Counted from the stretch's first letter, positions 1 through 7,485 are shown. The stretch: DNA of 11,711 nt from Dehalococcoidia bacterium (GCA_028278465.1 JANQEF010000169.1:1-11711), one strand, 5' to 3'. Made by a program: numbers and translations. The notes: generated from the letters alone by a model not told the origin.

Positions 1-1039
1 TGGCAGCGGCCATCGGTGTCTCGGTCGGTGCCACCAGGGTTGCGACCGGATCAACCGGCACCTCGTCCGACTCATCAGGCTCGAGCAGGTCTCGCCACAG
101 CGCAAGACGGGGCGAGTCTGTGATCCGTTCGAAGCGCAGGCTGGTCAGCTCCCACACCGATCGGCCCAGGTTCATCTCGACCTGCGCCGCAACCAGGAAG
201 GTGGCAAGAGCTACCACATACAGAGCGCCAACACCCCGCACAAGCTGTCGCCGGTAGGACGGGCCGGGTCGGATCAGCATGAACAGCACCATCACGCCGA
301 GCCCGGCGAAGAACGCTGCATAGCCGGCCCGCGAAAACGTCAGCACCGCGGCGAACACCAGCACCGCCGCACCGGCCCATGTCCACGAGTTTCTACGGCT
401 CAGGGCGAAGGCAAAGACGAAGAAGAGCGACATCAGCACCGACAGGGCAAAGAAGTTCGGATCGCTCGTGAGCCCCGTGATCCTCGGGATCTGGAACTCG
501 TCGATGAGGATGATCACCGAGCCGTGCGGCCGGCGCGAGCCCAGGTCATCCGCAGCCGGCAGAAACAGGATGATCGCCAGCACCGCCATGACGATCCCGA
601 CGCCGAAGAAGAGCCTGTTGAAGCGGCCGAGGTCCATTGAATAGTGCAGCACTATGACCAGCGACACCGCCATGACGTAGCTGCGCAGCAGGAGCAGCGC
701 CATGGTGTAGCCACGGAAGTCTTCAGGCGACCTGATGGCCGACACCAGCACCCACACTCCGAATGCCACTCCAAGCACTACCGCGGTTCGGGAAATCAGC
801 GCCTGTCTGCGGTCGTTCACCGCCAGCAGCAGACCGGCGTTCAGCGCCAGCGGGATGATCGCCAGGTCCCATGATGTGACGCTGAGGTCCAGGAACTCGA
901 ACGAGATCAGGCCATCTGAGAACAGGCTGGCGATGAACAGGAGCACCGTCGCCGGAGTCAGGTACCGGTTGGTGAAGGACCGGAACGTCTCCGGCTTGAA
1001 CGGGAAAAACGAACTCGACTTTGTAAGTTCAGTGGCCAA
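1..1039 (-). CDS. O-antigen ligase/polymerase-like membrane protein (partial, cut by left edge)
   Basis: Translating the minus strand gives an uninterrupted frame of 346 codons that runs off the left edge. Many segments are strongly hydrophobic (about residues 30-40, 57-73, 87-101, 112-131, 143-160, 195-213, 221-237, 240-256, 268-284), so this is a polytopic inner-membrane protein. Two motifs place it in the O-antigen ligase/Wzy-like family: GLTSDPNFFALSVL at 189-202 and TFSRAGY at 234-240; members usually have 'DPN' and 'SRg' at these places. Such proteins join or polymerise lipid-linked glycans at the outer face of the membrane. An in-frame TAA at 1088-1090 limits the start, and TTG at 1039 is the first usable start; no clear ribosome binding site precedes it. 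After RLALWRDLL (311-319) comes an acidic, Pro-rich stretch with few hydrophobic residues where relatives usually continue straight into a conserved Gly-rich loop. The family is fairly sure; the exact start and substrate are not. Confidence 0.72.
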   Translation of the reverse strand, partial: MATELTKSSSFFPFKPETFRSFTNRYLTPATVLLFIASLFSDGLISFEFLDLSVTSWDLAIIPLALNAGLLLAVNDRRQALISRTAVVLGVAFGVWVLVSAIRSPEDFRGYTMALLLLRSYVMAVSLVIVLHYSMDLGRFNRLFFGVGIVMAVLAIILFLPAADDLGSRRPHGSVIILIDEFQIPRITGLTSDPNFFALSVLMSLFFVFAFALSRRNSWTWAGAAVLVFAAVLTFSRAGYAAFFAGLGVMVLFMLIRPGPSYRRQLVRGVGALYVVALATFLVAAQVEMNLGRSVWELTSLRFERITDSPRLALWRDLLEPDESDEVPVDPVATLVAPTETPMAAA

Positions 1040-1113
1040 TATCGAGGAGCGAGTGGAACCGGTTTGGTGGCTGGCGGCGCGGGCGGGTTAAGGATACCGC
1101 CGGGCGGACCGGC

Positions 1114-3237
1114 TCAAGGCGCCGAAGCGCCGTCCACCGCACGCCTCAACAGCTCCAGCCTCTCGATCACCAGCGGGTGCTCCGGCGCCAGTTCGGACAG
1201 CCGTTCATACGTCTGCACCGTCTCCACGGCCTTTCCCGCATCTCCCAGCCGCGCCAGTTGCCAGCTTGCGAACGCCAGTTCGAAGTTGGCGGCGCGAGAC
1301 GTCGGGTTGAACGAGTAGGCGCTGTGCTCGGCCTCGTACGCTTCCTGCAAGAGGGTCGTCTTCGTGGCGAGGTCGGCGCTCTGGTCGGCGAGCGCCAGCA
1401 GCACCTCGGCGCGGGCGTGCTGATACTCCTCTACGCCGGGGTTCAGTTGTGTCGCCCGCTCCATGTGATCGAGCGCGAGGTCGACATCGCTCGCCAGCGT
1501 AGTCTCGCCACGGCGGAACTCCATGTCGGCCCGCAGCAGGCTGAGGTTGTGCGTCCAGATGAAATAGCCGGCGAGCGCGATGCCGATGGCTATGACCGGA
1601 AAGGCAACAGCCGGTGAGATGCGCGGGAGAGTGAATCCACCGGAGTTCGGTTCGGCCGCTGGCGGCTTGGAGGTTGACCGTGCTCGACGGGTAATCGCGT
1701 ACGCAGCAGCCAGTAGCGCCAGCACGAGCCACAGCACCGTGGTATCGCTGATCCGCGCAACTCCGGAGAGCTGCTCGGCCACTCGCCCCGTCACGACAGC
1801 TCCGGCGCCAACGGCCAGAACGGCGATCAGGCTGACGCCGCCGCCCTGCGCCCGCCGGGTGAGTTTCCACACAACGACCACAGCGGCGGTCAGCAGCGCG
1901 CCGTATGCCAGAAGGCCGGCGAGCCCGATCTCGATCAGCCAGTTCAGCGGCGCGTTGTGCGACGAGCTGATCAGAAAGTTGAGCAGATCGCCCGGCGCAC
2001 GAGTGGGAAACACGAACCGGAACGTGTCAGGCCCGTATCCGAAAAGCTGTCTGACGACCCACGGTGCGTTGTTCGATTCCGGCAACGACGGCCGCTCAGC
2101 CGCAACGTCGCCAACGACACCCCACATCTCCAGTCGGGCGTCGATAGTGCCCTGCTTGCTGCGCTGACTGATCACGGCGGACGCTTCGGCGGGGGCGCTG
2201 CCGCTCACCGTCTCTCGCTCGTTGAACAGCTCTTGCTGCTCCGCGACGGCGAACGACTCGATGGCAGAAGATGCCGGTCCGAGGACGAGCACGAACGCCA
2301 GCCCGGCGCCGGCCGCTATAGAGATCGCTGCACAGGCGGCGTTCCGCACTCCGGCAACCCTGGCGGTCAGCGCCACCATTGCGATCAGCGCCGCTGCCAT
2401 CCCGAGCCAGGGCCCGCGCGATGCGGTGAACAACGCCGCGTATGCATGTATGAACACGACTACGCCCAGAGCTCCCCACCAGAAGAGCGTCGATCCCGGC
2501 AGGCGGACGGCGCGGGTCGCTGCAGCCATCGCAAGCGCAGCGCCCATCGGCAGCGTCAGCGTCATGAGCGCGCCCAGGAACAACGGGTTGCCGACTGTCC
2601 CGGTCACCCGCTGGTGCTGGTACGTGCCGGAGATGCCGAACGGAGCGAGAGCAAAGTGCTGGGCGATACCGATCAGCGCCGCGATCAGGCCAGAGACTGC
2701 GATCACGGCCCAGAGCCTGATGAGCTGGTCCCGTCGCCTTATTCCAGTTGCTGCCAGGAAGAACAGGGCGATGTAAGAGGCGGTCGTGTGGAGGTCGTAA
2801 CCGTCTCGGCCCCAGTCTGCGCCAAGCGCGCTCACGAGCGGCTGAATCGACAGCGCAGCGGAAATAGCGGTGAAGAAGAGCACCAGCGCAGCCGCAGCCT
2901 CGATGGGATGAGCCAGCACCCATCTCCTCACAGAGAAGGTGCCTCGTTCGGCAATTGACTTCTCGGTCGCCGCACGCCGTGCGACGGCGACTCCGCTCGA
3001 CGTCAGCCACAGGGCCAGACCGAGGCTTGCCAGCGAACGCATCAGGACCGTCTTGGGCAGCTCGGTGAACGATGCGAAGTCGTGCTCCGACAGCACGATC
3101 AACGGCACGAGGAACGCCGCCGTCAGCCACACGGCCTCTATGGAGCGGCGCAGGTGGACCTGGATGCTGTCCAGCGTCTGTGCGGAGACCTGCCGCGAGC
3201 GAGTGGAGTAGAGGTGCTTCTTCTGGGAGATAGCCAT
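1114..3237 (-). CDS. O-antigen ligase-like (Wzy_C family) membrane protein with C-terminal TPR region
   Basis: This is a 707-residue polytopic membrane protein, likely a polymerase or ligase of surface glycans. Counting from ATG at 3237, family signatures appear in order: GNPLFLG at 216-222, TASRGPWLG at 271-279, GYGPDTF at 400-406, and SHNAPLNWLIEIGLAGLLAYG at about 426-446, where the conserved His is expected in the periplasmic loop region. About twelve hydrophobic segments are visible, the last near 545-561. The tail (about 574-700) is soluble and helical with Ala/Leu-rich repeats and 'LNP'/'FNP'/'LAPEHP' turns, typical of tetratricopeptide repeats, so it probably binds a partner protein. 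The frame is open to a GTG at 3327, which would add 30 Arg/Pro-rich residues. I prefer the ATG because those residues look non-coding and the conserved part starts later; neither start has a strong ribosome binding site. It lies 74 bases upstream of the other ligase-like gene on the same strand, so the two may be co-transcribed. Confidence 0.85.
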   Translation of the reverse strand: MAISQKKHLYSTRSRQVSAQTLDSIQVHLRRSIEAVWLTAAFLVPLIVLSEHDFASFTELPKTVLMRSLASLGLALWLTSSGVAVARRAATEKSIAERGTFSVRRWVLAHPIEAAAALVLFFTAISAALSIQPLVSALGADWGRDGYDLHTTASYIALFFLAATGIRRRDQLIRLWAVIAVSGLIAALIGIAQHFALAPFGISGTYQHQRVTGTVGNPLFLGALMTLTLPMGAALAMAAATRAVRLPGSTLFWWGALGVVVFIHAYAALFTASRGPWLGMAAALIAMVALTARVAGVRNAACAAISIAAGAGLAFVLVLGPASSAIESFAVAEQQELFNERETVSGSAPAEASAVISQRSKQGTIDARLEMWGVVGDVAAERPSLPESNNAPWVVRQLFGYGPDTFRFVFPTRAPGDLLNFLISSSHNAPLNWLIEIGLAGLLAYGALLTAAVVVVWKLTRRAQGGGVSLIAVLAVGAGAVVTGRVAEQLSGVARISDTTVLWLVLALLAAAYAITRRARSTSKPPAAEPNSGGFTLPRISPAVAFPVIAIGIALAGYFIWTHNLSLLRADMEFRRGETTLASDVDLALDHMERATQLNPGVEEYQHARAEVLLALADQSADLATKTTLLQEAYEAEHSAYSFNPTSRAANFELAFASWQLARLGDAGKAVETVQTYERLSELAPEHPLVIERLELLRRAVDGASAP

Positions 3238-3394
3238 TGCGTGTCCGGGTTCACCATGGCGCAGACGAAAAGGAACCTGGAAGCAGACTATCGGCGGCAG
3301 GCGCGGCCGTAGTGTGGGAAGCCTCACATCTATCGGGAGAGCCGCCGACTATCCGGAAAGCGGTACGGCGACCAGCTCAGCCGGCGCGGGCGGC

Positions 3395-4345
3395 CTAGAG
3401 CTGCCGCAGCCTCGGGTCGAAGCGGTCGCGCAGCCAGTCGCCTACGAAGTTGATCGACATCACCACGAGCAGAATCGCCAGGCCCGGGAAGACCGACATC
3501 CACCACGCCGTGCCGAGCCACGCCCTGCCCTCATCAACCATCACGCCCCAGGTAACCGTGCTGGAGGGCACACCGGCGCCCAGGAAGCTGAGAGATGCCT
3601 CGGCGAGGATCAGGCCGCCGACACGCAGGCTGGCCAGCACAACGACCGTGTTAATGACGCCTGGCAGCATGTGCCGCAGCAGCACGCGTATGTTCGAAGC
3701 ACCCGAGACGCGCGAAGCGTCCACGTACTCACGCGTTCGAAGTGTTAAGACCTCGGCTCGAACATTACGCACCACGCCACCCCACGCCGCCATAGCTAAT
3801 AAGACCACGACCACCGTGACGCTCTGTCCGAACGTGATGGCCGCGAGGATAGCTATTAAGAGGAACGGTAAAGCGTTCCACACGTCGACGGCGCGCGACA
3901 CCAACTCGTCTGTCCAGCCGCCGAAGTAGCCGGCGATCAGCCCTAGCGATGTGCCGACGACCACGCCACCGGCGAGCGAGATCGTGGCGATGATTAGTGA
4001 TATGCGAGCGCCGTGAATCAGCCTGCTCAGGATGTCGCGGCCAACATGGTCGCCGCCCAGGATGTAGCGCTGCTCAAGCTTCGGGTTAGCGTCATAGAAC
4101 GCCGTGTCCCAGAATGGCGGTGCAGCACGTCCGCGCAGGTTCTGGCGCCACGGCTCTTCAGGTGCGATCAGGTTGGCGAAGATAGCCATGAAGACGAAGC
4201 CGGCGAGAATCACCATCGGGAACACCGGCCAGCGCCGCAGGACGTACCACGCCTGGGCCCGGAACGTCTGCTGCTCCACCCGCGCCGCACCGGCCGCTTG
4301 TTCGACGGCTATCGCAGAGCCCTGTATCTCTTCCGAAGTCGCCAT
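3395..4345 (-). CDS. Dipeptide/oligopeptide-type ABC transporter permease, DppC-like
   Basis: This is a 316-residue inner-membrane permease of the peptide/nickel import family, the second of the two channel subunits. It has a soluble N-terminus (1-38), a first membrane helix at about 40-60, and then the family hallmark LGGDHVGRDILSRLIHGARISL at 96-117. Helices follow at about 117-140, 155-190, 232-250 and 285-303. The cytoplasmic EAA loop that docks onto the ATPase is seen at about 207-229 (YVDASRVSG...HMLPG), and SLSFLGAGV at 251-259 is also typical. Length and ending (DRFDPRLRQL) match DppC/OppC proteins. It starts only three bases after the stop codon of the DppB-like gene, so the two are almost certainly translated together. 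No ATPase gene follows: the next gene downstream encodes the ligase-like protein. Substrate cannot be read from the permease; relatives carry peptides, nickel, or oligosaccharides. Confidence 0.95.
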   Translation of the reverse strand: MATSEEIQGSAIAVEQAAGAARVEQQTFRAQAWYVLRRWPVFPMVILAGFVFMAIFANLIAPEEPWRQNLRGRAAPPFWDTAFYDANPKLEQRYILGGDHVGRDILSRLIHGARISLIIATISLAGGVVVGTSLGLIAGYFGGWTDELVSRAVDVWNALPFLLIAILAAITFGQSVTVVVVLLAMAAWGGVVRNVRAEVLTLRTREYVDASRVSGASNIRVLLRHMLPGVINTVVVLASLRVGGLILAEASLSFLGAGVPSSTVTWGVMVDEGRAWLGTAWWMSVFPGLAILLVVMSINFVGDWLRDRFDPRLRQL

Positions 4346-4348
4346 GGC

Positions 4349-5299
4349 CTAGTTGTAGCGAATCCTTGGGTCGACCAGTGAGTACGTCAGGTCGGCTATG
4401 AGGCTTCCGGTGACGTAGAGCGCTGCGAAGAAGAAGATGACGCCGGTCAGCAGCGGGAAGTCGTTGTTGTGGATCGAGTCGACGGCGAGCCGTCCAACAC
4501 CGGGCCACGCGAACACCGATTCGACGACGACCGAGCCTTCCAGGAAGCCGATCAGGATGAGCGCCGAGACGGTTATGGGAGAGATGAGAGCGTTGCGGAA
4601 GGCGTGCTTCCATATCACCCAGTTCGAGGTGACGCCCTTCGCTCGCGCCAGCTTGATGTACTCGGAGTCGAGCACCTCGAGCATCGACGAGCGCGTCAAT
4701 CGCAAATAGGTCGCCGCCGGCAGCCAGCCGAGTGCGACTGTAGGCAGTATCAACGCCTTGAACTGCGCGGGCCAGAACGGTTCATGAACAGGCCTGGAGC
4801 CTGCGGGCAGCCATCCCAGGATCACCGCGAAGAACAGAATTCCGAGGATCCCGATGAAGAAGACTGGAGTCGCCTGTCCGAAGAGCGCGAATACGCGGCC
4901 CAGATAGTCCCAGACTGTGCCGCGTTTAACTGCAGATAAGACGCCTAACGGGACGCCGACGAGCGTGGCGAATATCCACGACGTGGCCGCCAGCTGCAGC
5001 GTGGCTCCGAGTTTCTCAAATACGACCGTGCGAACGTCGCGTTCGGCAAGGATCGTCTGGCCGAAGTCGCCCTGCACGACGCGTCCCAGCCAGATGAAGT
5101 ACTGGACGATCAGGGGCCTGTCGAGCGCCAGTTTCTTGGTCAGCGCCTCGATCTGTTCCTCTGATACGCCGTAGCCGCCCGGCTTTGCGTAGAGCAGCAG
5201 CGGATCGCCCTGGGCACGGGACAGCACGAAAACGATCAGCGTCGCGGCGACCAGAGACAGTACGCCGAACACCAGCCGTTGTGCCATGTAACTAGCCAA
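4349..5299 (-). CDS. Dipeptide/oligopeptide-type ABC transporter permease, DppB-like
   Basis: This is a 316-residue inner-membrane permease, the first channel subunit of a peptide/nickel-type importer. It begins with a membrane helix (about 8-27) and GDPLLLYA (31-38). The family stretch LALDRPLIVQYFIWLG lies at 57-72, followed by GDFGQTI (77-83). The EAA loop that contacts the ATPase is at about 214-237 (YIKLARAKGV...KHAFRNAL). FAWPGVGRLAVDSI (263-276) and the C-terminal DPRIRY (310-315) are classic for DppB. I chose the TTG start at 5299 because GAGGAG sits eight bases upstream of it; the ATG four codons later would be 20 bases from that site. It follows the binding-protein gene after a 93-base gap that contains a strong stem-loop, and it ends three bases before the DppC-like gene. 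Confidence 0.95.
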   Translation of the reverse strand: MASYMAQRLVFGVLSLVAATLIVFVLSRAQGDPLLLYAKPGGYGVSEEQIEALTKKLALDRPLIVQYFIWLGRVVQGDFGQTILAERDVRTVVFEKLGATLQLAATSWIFATLVGVPLGVLSAVKRGTVWDYLGRVFALFGQATPVFFIGILGILFFAVILGWLPAGSRPVHEPFWPAQFKALILPTVALGWLPAATYLRLTRSSMLEVLDSEYIKLARAKGVTSNWVIWKHAFRNALISPITVSALILIGFLEGSVVVESVFAWPGVGRLAVDSIHNNDFPLLTGVIFFFAALYVTGSLIADLTYSLVDPRIRYN

Positions 5300-5307
5300 G
5301 CCGTCGA

Positions 5308-5313
5308 CTCCTC
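5308..5313 (-). promoter_or_regulatory. Ribosome binding site of the DppB-like gene (supports a TTG start)
   Basis: On the minus strand GAGGAG is followed by eight bases and then TTG at 5299. The spacing is ideal for TTG and too long for the next in-frame ATG at 5287, so this site decides the start. The five T residues just upstream leave the site in an AT-rich, probably unpaired stretch. Confidence 0.75.
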
Positions 5314-5335
5314 AAAAAGAGCGGTTCACAGAATC

Positions 5336-5377
5336 GGTTGCGGCCGCTGGCAAACCAACTCACCAGCGGCCGCAACC
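5336..5377 (-). terminator. Perfect 15-bp stem-loop between binding-protein and permease genes
   Basis: GGTTGCGGCCGCTGG (5336-5350) and its exact reverse complement (5363-5377) flank a 12-base loop. In transcript direction the stem starts 15 bases after the stop codon of the binding-protein gene and ends 36 bases before the TTG start of the DppB-like gene. No U-run directly follows; the nearest is five T residues about 17 bases further on (5314-5318), so a classic intrinsic terminator is not proven. A very stable hairpin here would be expected to block 3' exonucleases or cause partial termination, so that binding protein is made in excess over permeases, as is common in importer operons. The structure is seen directly; the role is inferred. 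Confidence 0.75.
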
Positions 5378-5392
5378 CGTCAAACCTGTCTT

Positions 5393-7243
5393 CTAGCGAG
5401 CCGGGACTATCGACTCGAACTCGTTCATCGTCGTGAAGCTGGACGGTGTGCCCACCCACTCGGAGATGGAGTTCGGGTTGTACACGACGAATGTCGGTAC
5501 CTGGACGGTTCCGGCAAAGACCATCTGGTCGTACAGGAAGTCCACCAGTTCCGTGTTCAACGCGATCCTGCCCTGCAGGTCGGTCTCGTTGGACACCTGT
5601 GTGAACTTCTCGGCGATCTCAGGGATCTCGATACCGCAACCGAATCCGCCTCTAGTCAGGCTGGTCTCGGTCAGGCCGTGTGGCCAGTCGAACGGAATCG
5701 TCGTCGCGCCTTCGTCACAGTCACCGCCGTACGGGATCGTGTTGGTGCGACCGACAAGGCTCGGGCGGATGATCGAGTACGCAGACTTGAACACCTGGAT
5801 GTCCATGTCAGGCCAGAGAGCCTGCCACATGCCAGCCACAGCGTCGTTGATCTCTGCGTTCGTGCCGCTCGAGCCACCGAGCTCACCACCGGTCCAGATG
5901 CCGATGGGGAACTTGCCTTCCGGCCAGGCCGTGTTGGCCATGCGCTCCTTGGCTGCGTCCGGGTCGTACGGGATCAGCCAGCGGTCCTGGAAGTAGGACG
6001 CCGTCGTGTCCACATACTCCAGCGAAGCCTGTGCGCCGAAGCCGTCGAGGATCGTCTCGATGATCAGGTCGCGGTCGATGGCCATCGACCGCGCCCAGCG
6101 AACGTCACGAGCCTCTTCCATGTCTCCAGGCTGCTTGCCTTCGATGTTGCAGCCGACCCACGGCAGGTCATGCACGCAGTAACCGGAGCCGGTGCGGTTC
6201 AGCGGCTCGCCGGTCGCAGCATGGTTCTCCTCCCAGTAGTTACCGGAGAAGATGACCTGGTGGACCCGGCCGGCCCTCGTCACAGACTCAGCACTGAAGC
6301 CGTCGTCAGAGAGGAGCTTGATGTCCTTCAGCGGCACCTGGTCGGCGATGTCAACAGCGCCGGTGCGCAGCTGCGCGACACGGGTTGAAGGCTCAGGCAC
6401 CTCAACGAAGCGCAGGGTCTCGATGTTGGCGTTCTTGAACCAGTGGTCGTAGTCCACCTTCTTCAAGACAGCCCGGTCGTCCTGCACCCACTCGTCCACC
6501 ATGAAAGGACCGGTGGAGACGATGTTGTTCAGCATCCAGTCTTCACCCATGGTGTCGAAGGCGGTCTTCGAGAAGAACGCCGTTCCCTGGGCCTGTTCGT
6601 TCAGGAAGTTACCGTCCCACCTGAGGTCAAACGTCTCGAACGGGATCCTGACGGTGTTGCTGTCGATCTTGGTCGCCTCGCCGAACAGCGCTGCAAAGTC
6701 ACCGGCCTGACCGTGAATGCTGGTCGGGTTAGTGTTCGCGTTGCCGTCGTTCAGCGTCCAGACAACGTCGTCCGCCGAGAAGTTGCCAAAGTCCTGCCCG
6801 TCCTTGCTGTGGAACCTGACGCCATCTCGCAGGGTGATAGTCACCGATGAGAGGTCGCCTTCGAGGTCCCAGCCGGTCGCCAGCTTGTTGACGGTGTTGC
6901 CATCAACATCGACCGCGAACAGGCCTTCGCCAACACCCCAGTACTGCATCGCCTCAACAGGCGCCTGCGCGCTGCCCAGGCCAACGCCCGGACCGATGTT
7001 GAAGACGGCGGCTGAGATGGTGCCCACGGGGTTCTGCGGCTGTGGAGCCGGGTCAGAACCGCCGCCACCGCTACTGGTCGTAGGGGTAGCCGTAGGTGTG
7101 GTGCCACCGCTACTGGACGTAGCCGTAGCCGTCGGCTGCTGGCCAGACGACGAGGTAGCTGTCGGATCTTCGTCGCCGCTACCGCAAGCTATTGCGATGG
7201 CACCGAAGATTCCAAGTATTCCGATTAACGCCATTCGACGCAT
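5393..7243 (-). CDS. Extracellular substrate-binding lipoprotein of a Dpp/Opp-type ABC importer (SBP family 5)
   Basis: This is a 616-residue binding protein that delivers substrate to the two permeases encoded next to it. Residues 1-19 form a signal peptide ending in the lipobox AIAC, with Cys20 as the lipid-anchored residue. Residues 21-70 are a flexible linker of PTAT, SSSG and poly-Gly units that holds the binding domain away from the membrane. The mature domain shows family-5 features: YWGVGEGLF (101-109), LATGWDLEGDLSSVTITLRDGVRFH (121-145) and FSADDVVWTLND (155-166), matching 'LAesWe...tfkLRdgVkFhdG...tAeDVv'. It is longer than the usual 500-540 residues mainly because of the linker. 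Four further cysteines (356, 365, 509, 536) could form two disulfides. The ATG has GAGGG six bases upstream and a strong promoter. Family assignment is firm; ligand is unknown. Family members bind peptides, nickel, or oligosaccharides, and the neighbouring dehydratases make a sugar acid or its conjugate plausible. Confidence 0.94.
   Translation of the reverse strand: MRRMALIGILGIFGAIAIACGSGDEDPTATSSSGQQPTATATSSSGGTTPTATPTTSSGGGGSDPAPQPQNPVGTISAAVFNIGPGVGLGSAQAPVEAMQYWGVGEGLFAVDVDGNTVNKLATGWDLEGDLSSVTITLRDGVRFHSKDGQDFGNFSADDVVWTLNDGNANTNPTSIHGQAGDFAALFGEATKIDSNTVRIPFETFDLRWDGNFLNEQAQGTAFFSKTAFDTMGEDWMLNNIVSTGPFMVDEWVQDDRAVLKKVDYDHWFKNANIETLRFVEVPEPSTRVAQLRTGAVDIADQVPLKDIKLLSDDGFSAESVTRAGRVHQVIFSGNYWEENHAATGEPLNRTGSGYCVHDLPWVGCNIEGKQPGDMEEARDVRWARSMAIDRDLIIETILDGFGAQASLEYVDTTASYFQDRWLIPYDPDAAKERMANTAWPEGKFPIGIWTGGELGGSSGTNAEINDAVAGMWQALWPDMDIQVFKSAYSIIRPSLVGRTNTIPYGGDCDEGATTIPFDWPHGLTETSLTRGGFGCGIEIPEIAEKFTQVSNETDLQGRIALNTELVDFLYDQMVFAGTVQVPTFVVYNPNSISEWVGTPSSFTTMNEFESIVPAR
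7064..7116 (-). repeat. Short direct repeat encoding the lipoprotein linker
   Basis: GCCACCGCTACTGG occurs at 7064-7077 and again at 7103-7116, a period of 39 bases or 13 codons. It lies inside the binding-protein gene and encodes the repeated Ser-Ser-Gly-Gly units of the linker, interspersed with PTAT units. Such in-frame repeats can expand or contract by slippage without breaking the gene. Confidence 0.7.
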
Positions 7244-7281
7244 AGTTTTCCCTCGCTTCTTAGTAAGCGTGAAGTTGCAGC

Positions 7282-7310
7282 ACTATATATTCGGCGCATC
7301 TGCCGGTCAA
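7282..7310 (-). promoter_or_regulatory. Sigma70-like promoter of the binding-protein/permease operon
   Basis: On the minus strand TTGACC (7305-7310) is separated by 17 bases from TATAGT (7282-7287). Each hexamer matches the consensus at five of six bases and the spacing is optimal. Transcription would begin near 7275, giving a leader of about 30 bases that contains the GAGGG ribosome binding site of the lipoprotein gene at 7250-7254. An interrupted palindrome overlaps the -35 box. Confidence 0.65.
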
Positions 7311-7324
7311 CTTGAATCAACCGG
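7303..7324. promoter_or_regulatory. Possible operator: interrupted palindrome over the -35 box
   Basis: CCGGT at 7303-7307 and ACCGG at 7320-7324 form an inverted repeat with outer edges 22 bases apart, and the centre contains TTGAATCAA, itself nearly symmetric. It overlaps the -35 hexamer of the importer promoter, where a dimeric repressor would act. Half-sites are short, so chance is not excluded. Confidence 0.3.
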
Positions 7325-7325
7325 T

Positions 7326-7347
7326 AAAAACAGCGTCTTACCTGTTT
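7326..7347 (-). terminator. Weak intrinsic-terminator-like hairpin upstream of the importer promoter
   Basis: On the minus strand AAACAG (7347-7342), an eight-base loop, and CTGTTT (7333-7328) form a six-bp stem that runs directly into five T residues (7330-7326). It lies about 140 bases after the last dehydratase gene and just before the importer promoter, a sensible place to end the upstream transcript. The stem is short and AT-rich, so termination would be partial at best. Confidence 0.35.
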
Positions 7348-7485
7348 CGTGATCGGTCCGGAAGCGTGCCCACTCGTGCTGCGGGCTGGAGGCGAATTCG
7401 GCACCTGCGGTCCGAGATGAGGCCAGCAGCAACGAATTGCGCCGCCGCGATCGGCTGTGCATGCCAGAAATCTGGCGAATTACGA

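Noticed and set aside
1957..2958. A 333-codon plus-strand open frame opposite the TPR-containing ligase-like gene
   Set aside because: Composition is Arg/Gln/His/Glu-rich and repetitive as expected for an antisense shadow; the minus-strand reading has all family motifs.
2096..3130. A 344-codon minus-strand frame overlapping the same ligase-like gene
   Set aside because: It is an Arg/Gly/Ala-rich out-of-frame reading of the same bases, without membrane segments or motifs.
3286..3353. GACTATC direct repeat (3286-3292, 3347-3353) with a seven-bp inverted CGGCGGC/GCCGCCG pair
   Set aside because: The arms are short, GC-rich and more than 40 bases apart, so neither a terminator after the permease gene nor a mobile-element border can be supported.
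5279..6388. A 369-codon plus-strand open frame opposite the binding-protein gene
   Set aside because: It is Arg/Val/His-rich without a recognisable fold, lies antisense to a gene with clear family motifs, lipobox, promoter and ribosome binding site, and is a by-product of high GC.
7244..7485. A small gene in the gap between the dehydratase and binding-protein genes
   Set aside because: The only frames are Arg/Ser-rich, overlap the promoter and the end of the dehydratase gene, and lack a ribosome binding site.
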